Positions 10,217-19,570 are shown, counted from the stretch's first letter. The stretch is DNA of 64,000 nucleotides from an uncultured Collinsella sp. (GCA_900550415.1 URSO01000002.1:6369-70368), one strand, 5' to 3'. The notes: generated by a model not told the origin, from the sequence alone. Numbers and translations: made by a program.

Positions 10217-12529
10217 ATGAACTTTGTGACTCTTACCTCGACGGAGCGCATCGCTTCGAATGGTCGCGTTGTTGCTATGTTCCTGTCGGTGGCTCCCGCG
10301 GTTTTATTGTCTGCGGGCTTCTGCTGCACAATTGCTCGGTGCCTGAGTGCAACGTACATGGGGATAATGCTGGCCGTTGCCGTTGGCGTGGCCGTTGCGC
10401 TGGGCGCTTTGGGCGTTTTGATGGCTTCGAAAAAGGCTCCCCTCTGGATTGCCTTGGCTGCGGCGTCCGTAGCGCTTTTATGCGCGCTCTTGATTCCTTC
10501 GGCACGCTGGGGCTTCTATGCGTGCGTCAATACCGTTATCGCTCGCGTCAACTCGATCTGTGAACTGTATATTCCATTGGTGGCAGACGCCGGTCTGCTG
10601 TGTGAAGCCGTGTCGCTGGCAGTGCTCGCCGGCATGTTTGCCGGCTCACTCGCCTGGCTTTTTGCCAACTTGAGCGTTTCGTGGCCCACGCTCTTAATCA
10701 TCGTTATCTGCGGCTCGGCTTCCATGGCGCTGCAGCTTGGTGATTCTGCGATATCTATGACACTGGGCGTTGCGGGCTGGCTTGTCCAGTGCCGTGCTGG
10801 CGAGTTGCGGGGCTCTACGGTAGGTTTGCCCCAGGTTCTATTTGGTCTTGGCGGCCTGTGCGTTGCATGCGGCGTTCTCTTTGCACTGACCGTTGCCCTT
10901 GTACAACCTCTTCCCGCGTTGTCCGCCCTGTCGGCGTCTGCCGTCAGAGCAGTCCAGGGCGTTCGATTTGGGGACGATTCGCTGCCCGAGGGCGACCTTT
11001 CGCAAGCGGCGGACATGAACGAAGGCGAGTCCACGACGCTGTCGCTTGGCGCCAGCAAGACGCTCGGCGACGACCTGCTCATGAAGGGTTTTGTGGGCAC
11101 GACGTTTGATGGCATGTCTTGGGGGCGCGGCGACTGGATGTCCTACGAGGGCGAATGGTCCGGCATGCGTGAATGGCTGCGTCAGAACGGTTTGACGGTA
11201 GCCGAGCAACGCGCCGCGTTTGATACCGAGACCGAGCGTGAGGGCGGCGAGCCTGTCGAGGCGGTTGAGATTTCAGTCAATGCCTCGGGCGCCAACCGCA
11301 GATACACCTATGCTCCCTATACGCTGCGCTCGCAGAGCGGTGCCGACGCAATGTTGACGGGCTCGACGATGCTAAGCATGGACCTTTTGCCGTCCAAAAC
11401 ATACAGTGTGACCGTCGATAACGTGCCATCAGATGACGTCATTGCAGATTCGAGCTGGCTGGCGTCCTCCAAGAGCGACTATGCAAAAAGCGAGCGGGTG
11501 TACGCCGCTTTTGTTCGCGATAAGTACCTGGACCTTCCCGAAGAGGAGCGGGATGCCGTTAATACATACCTGTTCTCGAGCGACAGCTGGGATGCTGGGG
11601 CGAATGTTTCGGATACAGCCGTGATCAGTCGCGTGCGCACGATGTTGGCTTCGCTTGCGGGGCAGACGGATAACCCGCCAACCTATACGGGGGCGACGTC
11701 GTTTGTCGCGTGGTTCTTGGGCACGGCGCACGAGGGCAACTCTGCCTACTTTGCCACGGCGGCGACGCTCGCGTTTCGATCTCAGGGAATTCCCGCGCGC
11801 TATGTCGAGGGCTATCAGGCAGCAGATGATCAGCTGGCCGCTGCTGTTGGGGCAGGCGTGGCGCTCAACTTGACGGCTGCCGATGCGCACGCGTGGACCG
11901 AGATCTACCTTGACGGTCAGGGATGGACGCCCGTGGAGGTCACCCCTGGATACTATAGCCAGACGCTCGATGCCGATAAGATTATCGATGTGGGCGAGGC
12001 ATGGAGCAACGGCGCCAACGATAAGACGCTCGATGCGGGCTCGGTCGCAGGACAGGCCGAGGATAAGCATCGCGAGGATGTGCCGGCAATGTATAACATC
12101 CCCGTTGTGGCCAAAGTTGGGGTCGGTTTGATCGGCGCGGTGATTGCCGTCCTGCTCGCCCTGTTCATTCGCAGGTTTGTCTTGCGCGTTCGACGCAAGC
12201 GGGCTATCGAGAGCGATGAGCAGAATATATGCGTGCCGGCGCTCTACGGCTATCTTGCCCTTGTGATGAACCAAAGCGGTCTCGACGCCTTTGACGAGAC
12301 CAAGCCGCTCGATTGCCTGGACACCTTTGCCGCGGTGTTCCCCCAGATCGACCCGTGGGAATACCGCCGAGCGATTCAACTCCATCAAGCCTATGCGTTT
12401 GGTGGGCGCCAGCTTAAGCCAAACGAGTTGCGCACGCTCCGTCGTTTTACCGAACGCCTGCATCGGAGCATGCCGGTTCCGCAAACTGTTATTGAACGCT
12501 TCCGCCGCTACATGCTGCACGCGTTGTAG
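10217..12529 (+). CDS. Transglutaminase-like membrane protein, catalytic residues replaced
   Basis: A 770-residue protein. It has several N-terminal membrane segments (to about residue 240), an extracellular transglutaminase-like domain (about 480-600), another membrane segment (about 635-660) and a cytoplasmic tail. The core GIPARYVEGY and DAHAWTEIY, with His558, is clear. The residue that should be the nucleophilic Cys is Ser509 (EGNSAYFA, where GxCxxFA is usual), and the Asp of the WxPxDPT motif is Glu574 in WTPVEVTPG. It may therefore be a non-catalytic binding domain. It is part of the MoxR-DUF58-TGase cluster. The ATG at 10217 directly follows the DUF58 stop. Confidence 0.88.
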   Translation: MNFVTLTSTERIASNGRVVAMFLSVAPAVLLSAGFCCTIARCLSATYMGIMLAVAVGVAVALGALGVLMASKKAPLWIALAAASVALLCALLIPSARWGFYACVNTVIARVNSICELYIPLVADAGLLCEAVSLAVLAGMFAGSLAWLFANLSVSWPTLLIIVICGSASMALQLGDSAISMTLGVAGWLVQCRAGELRGSTVGLPQVLFGLGGLCVACGVLFALTVALVQPLPALSALSASAVRAVQGVRFGDDSLPEGDLSQAADMNEGESTTLSLGASKTLGDDLLMKGFVGTTFDGMSWGRGDWMSYEGEWSGMREWLRQNGLTVAEQRAAFDTETEREGGEPVEAVEISVNASGANRRYTYAPYTLRSQSGADAMLTGSTMLSMDLLPSKTYSVTVDNVPSDDVIADSSWLASSKSDYAKSERVYAAFVRDKYLDLPEEERDAVNTYLFSSDSWDAGANVSDTAVISRVRTMLASLAGQTDNPPTYTGATSFVAWFLGTAHEGNSAYFATAATLAFRSQGIPARYVEGYQAADDQLAAAVGAGVALNLTAADAHAWTEIYLDGQGWTPVEVTPGYYSQTLDADKIIDVGEAWSNGANDKTLDAGSVAGQAEDKHREDVPAMYNIPVVAKVGVGLIGAVIAVLLALFIRRFVLRVRRKRAIESDEQNICVPALYGYLALVMNQSGLDAFDETKPLDCLDTFAAVFPQIDPWEYRRAIQLHQAYAFGGRQLKPNELRTLRRFTERLHRSMPVPQTVIERFRRYMLHAL

Positions 12530-12544
12530 AGGGAGTAGGTCTAC

Positions 12545-13909
12545 GTGTTTTCTAAATATCCTCAACATATGGCTTCGCACAAGAACGCGGCGTCGGCCAA
12601 ATTAAAAGGCCCGCGGAATGCGTCCGCGGGCGTTCAGCATGCCGCTAAAAATATGTATCGCGCCAAGCCTTTGGCTGTAACGCGCGTTGTGGCAGCGGCG
12701 GTTTCGGTTGCTGCGGTCGGCGTATTTGGCGCGGTCGCCTTTGAGTTGGCTCAGAGTAATCTGAGCTTCGATCCTTCGGGGTATATCGCTGCATACAGTC
12801 ACGGTGACGCGGAGTCCGGCGAGGCGTATCGGATCAGTCCGCTCTCGACGGATGCCGAGGCAAATCGTCATGACGAGGATAGCGACAGCCGGGACACGAG
12901 CGCACGTGAGCAGCAGGCGCGGCTCGATAATGCGCAGGGACAGGTAAATCTGACGGGGCAAAGCGGCACGACCGCCTACAACGTTACCGGCAGCGCCGAT
13001 GGAACGGGCGTAGGAGTTGCGGGTGGTTCGGGCAGCGGCGCGGGCGGCACTGGCGGCTCGGGAGGCGGGCAAAACGTTCCCGTTATCAATGCGGGCGGAG
13101 CATCTGGCGGCAATGCCGGCGGCGGTGCGGGCGGAAACGGTTCGGGCGGTAACGGCGGTAGTGGCGGCTCGGCCACCTCGACGGCCAATTCCTACAAGTA
13201 TCTTCTTGCGGACCCCGCGCCCCAAAAGGGTGCCCCCATGGGAGACGCAACGTTCTTTACGCAGTTTAACGGTGCAAATGGATTGATCGATCCCCATGAG
13301 GTGCAGATTTCACCCATGGAGGATGCAATCTACGATGGGCAGATGCTCGACGCCTGGACGCTGTTCTGCGCCATGGATGTCCACTGGAGTGACGACAAGG
13401 GCCTCTACTATCTTGCCTGCACCAAGGACGAGTTCGCCTCGTTTCCGTATCTCCGCATCGACTCGTGGACCAATGCCGCGGGCGAGAAGAATCCGGCGCT
13501 GTGCTCGAGCCAGCCGCTCACGGTAAGCGTCTCGCTGCGCTTGTCGCAGGATACGGCGTGGACGACGCGTAACGTTACCATCCAACCGGCGCGGTCGCGC
13601 CTGTTTGTGGTCGGCCAGCCCGATTCGATGGGCCAGCGAAGCGTGATTTGGAGCACGCTGAGCTCCAAGGAGAACCTGCTGGGTGTCAACACACAAGAAG
13701 CCTTTATGAAGCAGGCGGGCCATGTCGATTCGGGGGGGCTACCTCAATGCCTTGTTGCTGGGGTGGCGCGAGAACGAGGCGGCCGTCCCGTATTTCTACA
13801 CGCTGACACCCGGTCGCCATGTGGTGGTTCCCGGCGACATCGTGTCCATCGACCCCGCCTACAAGGTGCGTTTTCAGGGTTATGCTCTCGACGAGGACTA
13901 TCGCTTTGA
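12545..13909 (+). CDS. Surface LRR protein, N-terminal part (frameshifted)
   Basis: N-terminal portion of a large surface protein. A positively charged cytoplasmic tail is followed by one membrane segment (about residues 47-70, VAAAVSVAAVGVFGAVAFEL), a Ser/Asp-rich stalk, a Gly-rich linker (about 155-215) and a folded region. The frame stays meaningful to about codon 396 (KQAGHVDS) and then shifts at a run of seven G (13732-13738), giving an unrelated tail to 13909. Removing one G joins it to the frame that ends at 16793, a 1415-residue protein. GTG start with GGGAGTAGG upstream; 15 bp after the transglutaminase gene, so same operon. Confidence 0.8.
   Translation: MFSKYPQHMASHKNAASAKLKGPRNASAGVQHAAKNMYRAKPLAVTRVVAAAVSVAAVGVFGAVAFELAQSNLSFDPSGYIAAYSHGDAESGEAYRISPLSTDAEANRHDEDSDSRDTSAREQQARLDNAQGQVNLTGQSGTTAYNVTGSADGTGVGVAGGSGSGAGGTGGSGGGQNVPVINAGGASGGNAGGGAGGNGSGGNGGSGGSATSTANSYKYLLADPAPQKGAPMGDATFFTQFNGANGLIDPHEVQISPMEDAIYDGQMLDAWTLFCAMDVHWSDDKGLYYLACTKDEFASFPYLRIDSWTNAAGEKNPALCSSQPLTVSVSLRLSQDTAWTTRNVTIQPARSRLFVVGQPDSMGQRSVIWSTLSSKENLLGVNTQEAFMKQAGHVDSGGLPQCLVAGVARERGGRPVFLHADTRSPCGGSRRHRVHRPRLQGAFSGLCSRRGLSL
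12609..12631 (-). terminator. Minus-strand hairpin terminator inside the start of the LRR gene
   Basis: Arms GCCCGCGGA (12609-12617) and TCCGCGGGC (12623-12631) are perfect. Read on the minus strand the hairpin is followed by CTTTTAATTT, the form of an intrinsic terminator. It lies within the first 30 codons of the plus-strand gene, where it could block antisense transcription or, as RNA structure, slow translation. Confidence 0.5.
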
Positions 13910-16793
13910 CGACGACCCTACCAGCCTCAATAACTCACGCCTGCAGACGCTTGTCGATGTGGATGAGTCGGTCGTGTCGGTCGATGGCGGGGGCGAGACG
14001 CTCAGCGTTCCGCAGGGTGTGCAGGCGGTCGACGCCTATACCGACAGTCGTCAGCGTGAAGTCTTTACGTGGCGGATCAACAATCTAGAGCTACCGTCCT
14101 CGGTGTACTACGTCAACGTCAATGCGGGCTTTCAAGTGCTCGATGCCTACCGTGTCGCGTCGGATAACCCCGTCTATGCCGCAACGGATGAGGGTATCTT
14201 GACCTCTCGCGATGGCAAGGAGTATCTGGGCGTTCCCTACCATACGCGCGAGCTCGATGTTCCCGCCGATATTGCCCATGTCGTCATTCCCGATCGCAAT
14301 AAGCTCGATCGTATTGTTCTGCACGCGTCCAAAGAGGGCGAGTTGCCCCAGATTGACGTGAGCAATCTGCAGGACTGCACCCTGGTCGTCGACGATGCCG
14401 CGCTGCTCGATTTTATTACCGAGCACGCGGACGAACTAGAGAATGCCTACGGCGTATACGTGTCGCCCGCGACCAACCCCAGTGTCCAGCTCACGTACTC
14501 ACAGGGGCTGGTGTACAACATTAATTCGCAGCTCGAAAGCGACCTGTGCTATGTGCTCGATACGGGTTCCAATATTGCCCTGGTGCAGATTTCCAACACC
14601 ATCAAGAAGGGTGCCTTTGCGGGCAACACTTCGGTGGACACGCTGGTACTCATGCCGTGGTTTGACGATAAGGTGACGCTCGAGGACGGCAGTCTTGAGG
14701 GCGGTTCCGTGCGGACCATCGTGTGCGCAACCGATGAGCAGGTCGCGTATGTCGAACAGCGCAAGGCTGCCGCCGGTGCACCCGATGCGCGCGTGATTAA
14801 GATGAGCCTGTCTCAAGACGGATACTTGTATTATGCCAACGCCGACAAGACGATTTTGCTGTCCGCTGCAGGCGATGAGGATGGCAACCTGTCCGCGACC
14901 TTTGACGGCACCTTGCTTGCGGATGGCGGCAAGCAGCTCCAAGTAGATTCCATCGCACCGTATGCTTTCTCGGGCGATGCGGAGCTCAGGTTTGTCAATC
15001 TGGGCGAGAAGACGAGTGCCATCGGCCGTAACGCGTTTGAGAACTGCCAAAACCTTCAAGGTGTGTTTATCGGCACGCCCGATAGCATTGAGGTGGGTGC
15101 CGATGTCTTTAAGGGCTGCACGGGCCTGGGCTTTGTGGCGTCGAGTGCTAAAAAGGCTGTCTTTGCCACGACCGAGAATCCCAATCCGGCCGGCTGCACC
15201 TGGTATGCGCCCGATGGCGAGCTGCAGGGCTACGACAGCCGCTTTGTCACTGTCGACGGCATTTACGATTTTGCTTGCGATGCCCAAAGCGACGACGCGC
15301 CCCTTCTCTACGGCTATTACGATGGCGACGAGGAAGGCAAGCCAAGCATCCTGCTCGGTGCGCCCTCGATGCTCAACGGTACGATTGAGCTGCTGCCGAG
15401 TACGATTGAGATCTTTGGCGGCTATTCCTTGTCTGGCGCCAAGGACCTGCCTGGTGCCTTTGAGGGGACCGGAGGCGCGTGGGGTGTCGATTGGGCTTCG
15501 GCTCCCAAGCTGGCATATATCGATCGCTATGCCTTCAGGAATTCCGGCATCGCCGGCGATCTGAACATCGATCTTCCCGATAACGATATCTACGTCGGCG
15601 TGTCGGCGTTCGAAGGCTGTACGAATCTTGTCTCGGCGTCTGTGCACGCGGCAACGATCGAAATCAGCGATCAGGCATTCATGGGCTGCCCGAGGCTCGC
15701 GAGTGCATCGTTTGTGGCGGATACCAATGGCGACTACGACGCAGCTACGGGTGCGGGCTCTCGAAACTACCTGGCATCATCGGTGTTTGGCAACGATGCC
15801 AACTTTACGAACTTGACGGTCGGCGCCGGTATCGCGACGCTGGGCTATCCGTCGCCAGGCGTGGGCTTCTTCTTGGACGGCGCAACCGATGTCCAAGAGG
15901 AGGCCAGCCGCATTCGCCTGTCGGTGCCCAGTGGCATGGAGCAGGACTATCTCAATGCATGGGTCTACGGACTCATTGGCTACGACGACTACGACACGTA
16001 TTATGGCGTTGTGGAATTTGGCATGCTCTCCGATTGGTTTATGGGGGAGGGCCCGGAGCCGACGGCCGATGCGGTTAGGGCGCAGATGGCTCAGAACCTA
16101 TTGGAGCCCGAGAATCGCCTGCGAACCATGATGGGGCTGCCGCTGGTCGAGGCCTCTACGGTAATACAGGCGGGTGGCGATGCGGCCGAGAGCCATGAAT
16201 GGGAGATAGAGGACAACGGTGACGGTACTGCCGCGCTGGTCTCGGCGCCGTCTGATATCGAACGGGCCGATTTAGCGAGTGTGTTGACGGAGCCAACCGT
16301 AATCGACTCGAACGCCTTCTCGCACTGTTCGAACCTCACCGAGATTGCACTGTGCGATAAGGTGGTCGGCATCCAGAGCGGTGCGTTTGCGGGCTGCAGC
16401 GGCGTGACGGTGACGCTGCCTACTGGCTGTCCGCTGCCGGAGTTGCTGGGCGGGATGGAGAGCATGCCGTTCTCGTTTGGCGGCAACGTAGTGCTCGATA
16501 TCGCCGAGGCCGATCGCGAGCCGCTGCTCAAGACGTGGTCTCGTCAGATGGTGGGGGTTGCCACAGACGACGAGGAGGCCGACTACGTTGAGAGCAAGTG
16601 GTTCGGCAACGTCAACATGGATACGTTTGAGTCGCCGACGTTCGATGTGCTCAATAAGGCCGTAAATGAGCCCATCATGGAGTGCGAGAATCGCTTGCGC
16701 TCGCTGATGGGCATGGAGGCCATAAGCGATATCGGCGAGCTCGGCGACCCCATTGATATCAATAAGTATCCGCAATATTGGATCGCCGGCTAG
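13722..16793 (+). CDS. Surface LRR protein, C-terminal part (frameshifted)
   Basis: The remaining ~1020 codons of the surface protein. Several BspA-like (LRR_5) repeats are visible, for example IKKGAFAGNTSVDTLVL, IAPYAFSGDAELRFVNLG, IGRNAFENCQNLQGVFIG and, near the end, IDSNAFSHCSNLTEIALC. These repeats typically mediate adhesion in host-associated bacteria. No sortase signal or C-terminal membrane segment is present, so anchoring would rest on the N-terminal segment encoded before the frameshift. The ATG at 13722 has no good binding site and overlaps the upstream frame. Independent translation is doubtful, and the gene is a broken or phase-variable form. Confidence 0.75.
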   Translation: MSIRGGYLNALLLGWRENEAAVPYFYTLTPGRHVVVPGDIVSIDPAYKVRFQGYALDEDYRFDDDPTSLNNSRLQTLVDVDESVVSVDGGGETLSVPQGVQAVDAYTDSRQREVFTWRINNLELPSSVYYVNVNAGFQVLDAYRVASDNPVYAATDEGILTSRDGKEYLGVPYHTRELDVPADIAHVVIPDRNKLDRIVLHASKEGELPQIDVSNLQDCTLVVDDAALLDFITEHADELENAYGVYVSPATNPSVQLTYSQGLVYNINSQLESDLCYVLDTGSNIALVQISNTIKKGAFAGNTSVDTLVLMPWFDDKVTLEDGSLEGGSVRTIVCATDEQVAYVEQRKAAAGAPDARVIKMSLSQDGYLYYANADKTILLSAAGDEDGNLSATFDGTLLADGGKQLQVDSIAPYAFSGDAELRFVNLGEKTSAIGRNAFENCQNLQGVFIGTPDSIEVGADVFKGCTGLGFVASSAKKAVFATTENPNPAGCTWYAPDGELQGYDSRFVTVDGIYDFACDAQSDDAPLLYGYYDGDEEGKPSILLGAPSMLNGTIELLPSTIEIFGGYSLSGAKDLPGAFEGTGGAWGVDWASAPKLAYIDRYAFRNSGIAGDLNIDLPDNDIYVGVSAFEGCTNLVSASVHAATIEISDQAFMGCPRLASASFVADTNGDYDAATGAGSRNYLASSVFGNDANFTNLTVGAGIATLGYPSPGVGFFLDGATDVQEEASRIRLSVPSGMEQDYLNAWVYGLIGYDDYDTYYGVVEFGMLSDWFMGEGPEPTADAVRAQMAQNLLEPENRLRTMMGLPLVEASTVIQAGGDAAESHEWEIEDNGDGTAALVSAPSDIERADLASVLTEPTVIDSNAFSHCSNLTEIALCDKVVGIQSGAFAGCSGVTVTLPTGCPLPELLGGMESMPFSFGGNVVLDIAEADREPLLKTWSRQMVGVATDDEEADYVESKWFGNVNMDTFESPTFDVLNKAVNEPIMECENRLRSLMGMEAISDIGELGDPIDINKYPQYWIAG
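13732..13738 (+). other. G7 homopolymer with a frameshift
   Basis: Seven consecutive G interrupt the LRR gene. With six G, the codons would read ...GTC GAT TCG GGG GGC TAC CTC..., giving DSGGYLNALL and continuous homology-like sequence across the join. The lengths agree: 12545-16793 minus one base is an exact multiple of three. Confidence 0.85.
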
Positions 16794-16798
16794 GCAGG

Positions 16799-17527
16799 TT
16801 ATGAAGCGAGGCAGCCCCAGTCGATGGGGCTGCTGCCGTTTTGCTCGAGCAATTCATTGGCTGCCGAGAAGGGACGCGACCCCATAAAAGCGGGGAGTTC
16901 TGCCGTGGCACGGTTGGCCGAAAGCGGCGAGGGGTGCGTGGAGGCAAGGCAGAACTTGCCGCCCGCCTTGCCCGCGCCGGTCGCGGCGAGCTTGCCCTCG
17001 ACCATCTGCTGGGCAAAGCGGCCCCATGCCAAAAAGACGACCGGCTGGGGCAGCTGACAGCAGCGTTCGATAACGTAGTCGGTGAGCGTGCTCCAGCCCA
17101 GCTTGGCGTGCGAGTTCGCGGCATGTTCGCGCACGGTGAGCGTCGTGTTGAGAAGCAGGACGCCCTGTTGTGCCCAGGGGGTTAGGTCTCCCGTGGCGGG
17201 AATGGGGCAGCCCAGATCGGCGTTGAGTTCCTTATAGATGTTGCGCAGGCTCGGCGGCAACTTGGTTTGCGTCGCAGGCACCGAGAACGACAGCCCCATG
17301 GCCTGGTTGGGCCCGTGATAGGGGTCTTGGCCCAGGATGACTACCTTGACCAGGTCGGCCGGCGTGTAGGCGAGGGCATTGAGGATGTCGTCTTGTGCCG
17401 GATAGATGGTCTGCTCGGCACGCAGAAGGGCGATGCGCTCGAGTAGCTGGTTCGTAGTGTCACGTACCGGCTGCGGCGCATCGCCCAACCAAGTTGCTAT
17501 GTTGCGGTCGCGAGTTGCAGCGTCCAT
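16799..17527 (-). CDS. ung: Uracil-DNA glycosylase
   Basis: A 242-residue family 1 uracil-DNA glycosylase that removes uracil from DNA to start base excision repair. The water-activating motif GQDPYHG is at residues 66-72 (Asp68), and the minor-groove loop HPSPLS with its His is near residue 195. The length is normal. A perfect AAAGGAG lies before the ATG at 17527. Its 3' end faces the LRR gene with only 5 bp between stop codons. Confidence 0.97.
   Translation of the reverse strand: MDAATRDRNIATWLGDAPQPVRDTTNQLLERIALLRAEQTIYPAQDDILNALAYTPADLVKVVILGQDPYHGPNQAMGLSFSVPATQTKLPPSLRNIYKELNADLGCPIPATGDLTPWAQQGVLLLNTTLTVREHAANSHAKLGWSTLTDYVIERCCQLPQPVVFLAWGRFAQQMVEGKLAATGAGKAGGKFCLASTHPSPLSANRATAELPAFMGSRPFSAANELLEQNGSSPIDWGCLAS
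16811..16838 (+). terminator. Terminator of the LRR gene, inside the 3' end of ung
   Basis: Arms GCAGCCCCA (16811-16819) and TGGGGCTGC (16825-16833) are followed by TGCCGTTTTG. The hairpin starts 18 bases after the LRR stop and lies within the last codons of the convergent ung gene. Confidence 0.55.
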
Positions 17528-17613
17528 GGAACTCCTTTAGGGCAGATGCTTTGTCGGCATCTATTGTAAAGGCGTCAGAGACCTTTATGCCGCGGCTGTA
17601 TGAGGAGTGGGGT

Positions 17614-18516
17614 CTACGAGACGTGCTCGGGCGCTGCCGCCATATGAGCATGCCCATGTGCGCGAAGGCGCGGAAGCTCGACAGTTGCCACCATGACGCC
17701 GGTGAGGATGAGGGCAGCGCCAAGGAAGGCGATAGGGCTCAGGACCTCGCCGACCAGGAAAAACGAGAAGACGGCGGAGCAGACCGGCTCGAGCGAGAAG
17801 GCGAAGCCAGTGGTTTCGGCAGGTACGTGGGGCTGCACGAGCGTCTGGGTGATAAAGCCGTAGGCAGAGCAGATGAGTGCGAGTGCAACGATAACGACGA
17901 TCTCGCTCGGCGTGCTGGGAAGCGTGAAGCCGCCAAAGGTAAATGCGGCGATACCCGAGAACAAGCCGCCGAAGCCCAGCTGCCAAACGCCCAGAGCCAG
18001 CGGATCGACTTCTTCGACAAAGCGCTTGGCGATGATAAGGTGGCCGGCATAGATAAAGGCCGAGAGCAGCATGATGATCGCGCCGGGATTCAGGCTGGTA
18101 AAGTCGGCGCCCGAGAGCAGCAACATGCCGCAGGTGACGATGCCGGTGCCGATGAGCACCTTGCGCTCGGGAGCGCGACGCAGCAGGGCCGCGTTGGCAA
18201 ACGGCACGATTACGACCGTCAGGCTCTGCAAAAAGCCGGCGGTGGAGGCGGAGGTGAGGCTGGAGCCCAGGCACATGCAGGTGATCTCGGTTGCCATGAT
18301 GGCGCCGATGATGGCGGCGCGGACCATCAGGTCACGGTTGATGCGCACCGCGTGCTTGTGGAAGAGCAGCAGGCAGGCCGCAAAGGCGATGATGCAGCGC
18401 AGCGCGACGATGCTCGTGGCGTTCATGCTGTCCATGCCGATCTTCATGAGGGGGTACGAAAAGCCCCATGCGACGGGAACGGAAAATGAGAGCGCGATTG
18501 CTTTTTTGCGATCCAT
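17614..18516 (-). CDS. EamA/DMT-family transporter
   Basis: A 300-residue protein with ten hydrophobic segments arranged as two EamA repeats (about residues 8-140 and 150-283), the drug/metabolite transporter superfamily. The C-terminus is His-rich and hydrophilic. The substrate is unknown; exporters of amino acids or metabolites are common in this family. It is divergent from a LysR-type regulator 158 bp away, which probably controls it. A very similar arrangement recurs at 58761-60648. Confidence 0.88.
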   Translation of the reverse strand: MDRKKAIALSFSVPVAWGFSYPLMKIGMDSMNATSIVALRCIIAFAACLLLFHKHAVRINRDLMVRAAIIGAIMATEITCMCLGSSLTSASTAGFLQSLTVVIVPFANAALLRRAPERKVLIGTGIVTCGMLLLSGADFTSLNPGAIIMLLSAFIYAGHLIIAKRFVEEVDPLALGVWQLGFGGLFSGIAAFTFGGFTLPSTPSEIVVIVALALICSAYGFITQTLVQPHVPAETTGFAFSLEPVCSAVFSFFLVGEVLSPIAFLGAALILTGVMVATVELPRLRAHGHAHMAAAPEHVS

Positions 18517-18596
18517 GGGACTCCTTTTGTTACAGAACGGTTTCGCAAAAAGGATTCTGCTCCCAGATATGGATGTAGTAAAGCGAATGTATCTTC

Positions 18597-18615
18597 AGTA
18601 TGATTAAGAAATACT
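18597..18615. promoter_or_regulatory. Dyad in the EamA/LysR divergent region
   Basis: AGTAT (18597-18601) and ATACT (18611-18615) form an inverted repeat with 9 bases between the arms, midway between the divergent EamA and LysR starts. Its size and place resemble a LysR-type binding site; this is inference. Confidence 0.35.
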
Positions 18616-18674
18616 AATGTTGGAAGAAAAAGCCCTGGCAAAACGTTTTACGGCTACATCGATGTGGAGGCACG

Positions 18675-19541
18675 ATGGCATCGCGGTATCAGATTGTATG
18701 TATGGTGGTCGATTGCGGCAGCCTGAAACGTGCCGCCGACGAGCTGGGCTATACGCAAAGTGCGGTGAGCCAGGCCGTCAAGGCGCTCGAGCGCGAGCTG
18801 GGCACCACGATTATCGAGCGTGGCAAGCAGGGCGTCTCACTGACGCGCGACGGCAAACAGTATCTGCCGTATCTGCGCCAGATCGTTACAGCCGAGGCCG
18901 AGCTTGAGGGCAAGCGTCAGGAGTTGCTGGGGCTTTCGTCGACCGACATTCGCATTGCGACGTTTACCAACGTGAGTCGTACTGTGTTGCCGCGTGTGAT
19001 CCGCGACTTTGGGGCCCTGCATCCGGGCGTGCGCTTTACCCTCAAGCAGGGCGATTACACGCGCAATGCCCAGTGGGTGCACGATGGCGTGGTCGACTTT
19101 TGCTTTACAGCGCGTGGATTTACCGAGGGGCTCGAGAAACGCGTGGTCTATCACGACGAGCTGGTGGCGCTGTTGCCAGCCGTCCATCCACTGGCGGCAA
19201 AGGAAAAGGTGACGCTTGCCGACCTGGCGTCCGAACCTTTTGTGCTGCTGGATGAGGGCGAACAGAGTCTGGTGCTCGATGCGTTTGCCGCGCACGGGCT
19301 ATCGCCGCATGTGACGAGTGAGGTCACCGATGACTACACCATTATGGCGATGGTGGAGGAGGGCCTCGGTGTGAGCATGCTCTACCGCCGTACCGTCGAG
19401 GGCATGCGGGCCGATATTTGTGTGCGCCCCATCGTGCATGCTCCCTCGCGCGACGTCGTGGCGGCTTGGCGCAGCTGGGACACCATGCCGATCGCCACGA
19501 GGCGCTTTATCGACTACATGAGCTCGCATATCGTGAGCTAG
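18675..19541 (+). CDS. LysR-family transcriptional regulator
   Basis: A 288-residue LysR-type regulator. The N-terminal winged helix-turn-helix (about residues 3-60) includes GSLKRAADELGYTQSAVSQ, and the C-terminal periplasmic-binding-protein-like effector domain begins near residue 88. It is transcribed away from the EamA gene, the usual layout when the regulator controls its neighbour. It resembles the second LysR at 59791 (both have a TF.S/N.V...VLP.VI stretch at the start of the effector domain), pointing to a duplicated module. The binding site before the ATG is GGAGG. Confidence 0.92.
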   Translation: MASRYQIVCMVVDCGSLKRAADELGYTQSAVSQAVKALERELGTTIIERGKQGVSLTRDGKQYLPYLRQIVTAEAELEGKRQELLGLSSTDIRIATFTNVSRTVLPRVIRDFGALHPGVRFTLKQGDYTRNAQWVHDGVVDFCFTARGFTEGLEKRVVYHDELVALLPAVHPLAAKEKVTLADLASEPFVLLDEGEQSLVLDAFAAHGLSPHVTSEVTDDYTIMAMVEEGLGVSMLYRRTVEGMRADICVRPIVHAPSRDVVAAWRSWDTMPIATRRFIDYMSSHIVS

Positions 19542-19570
19542 TTGCCGATGCGCCACCTTGTTGGATGTGT

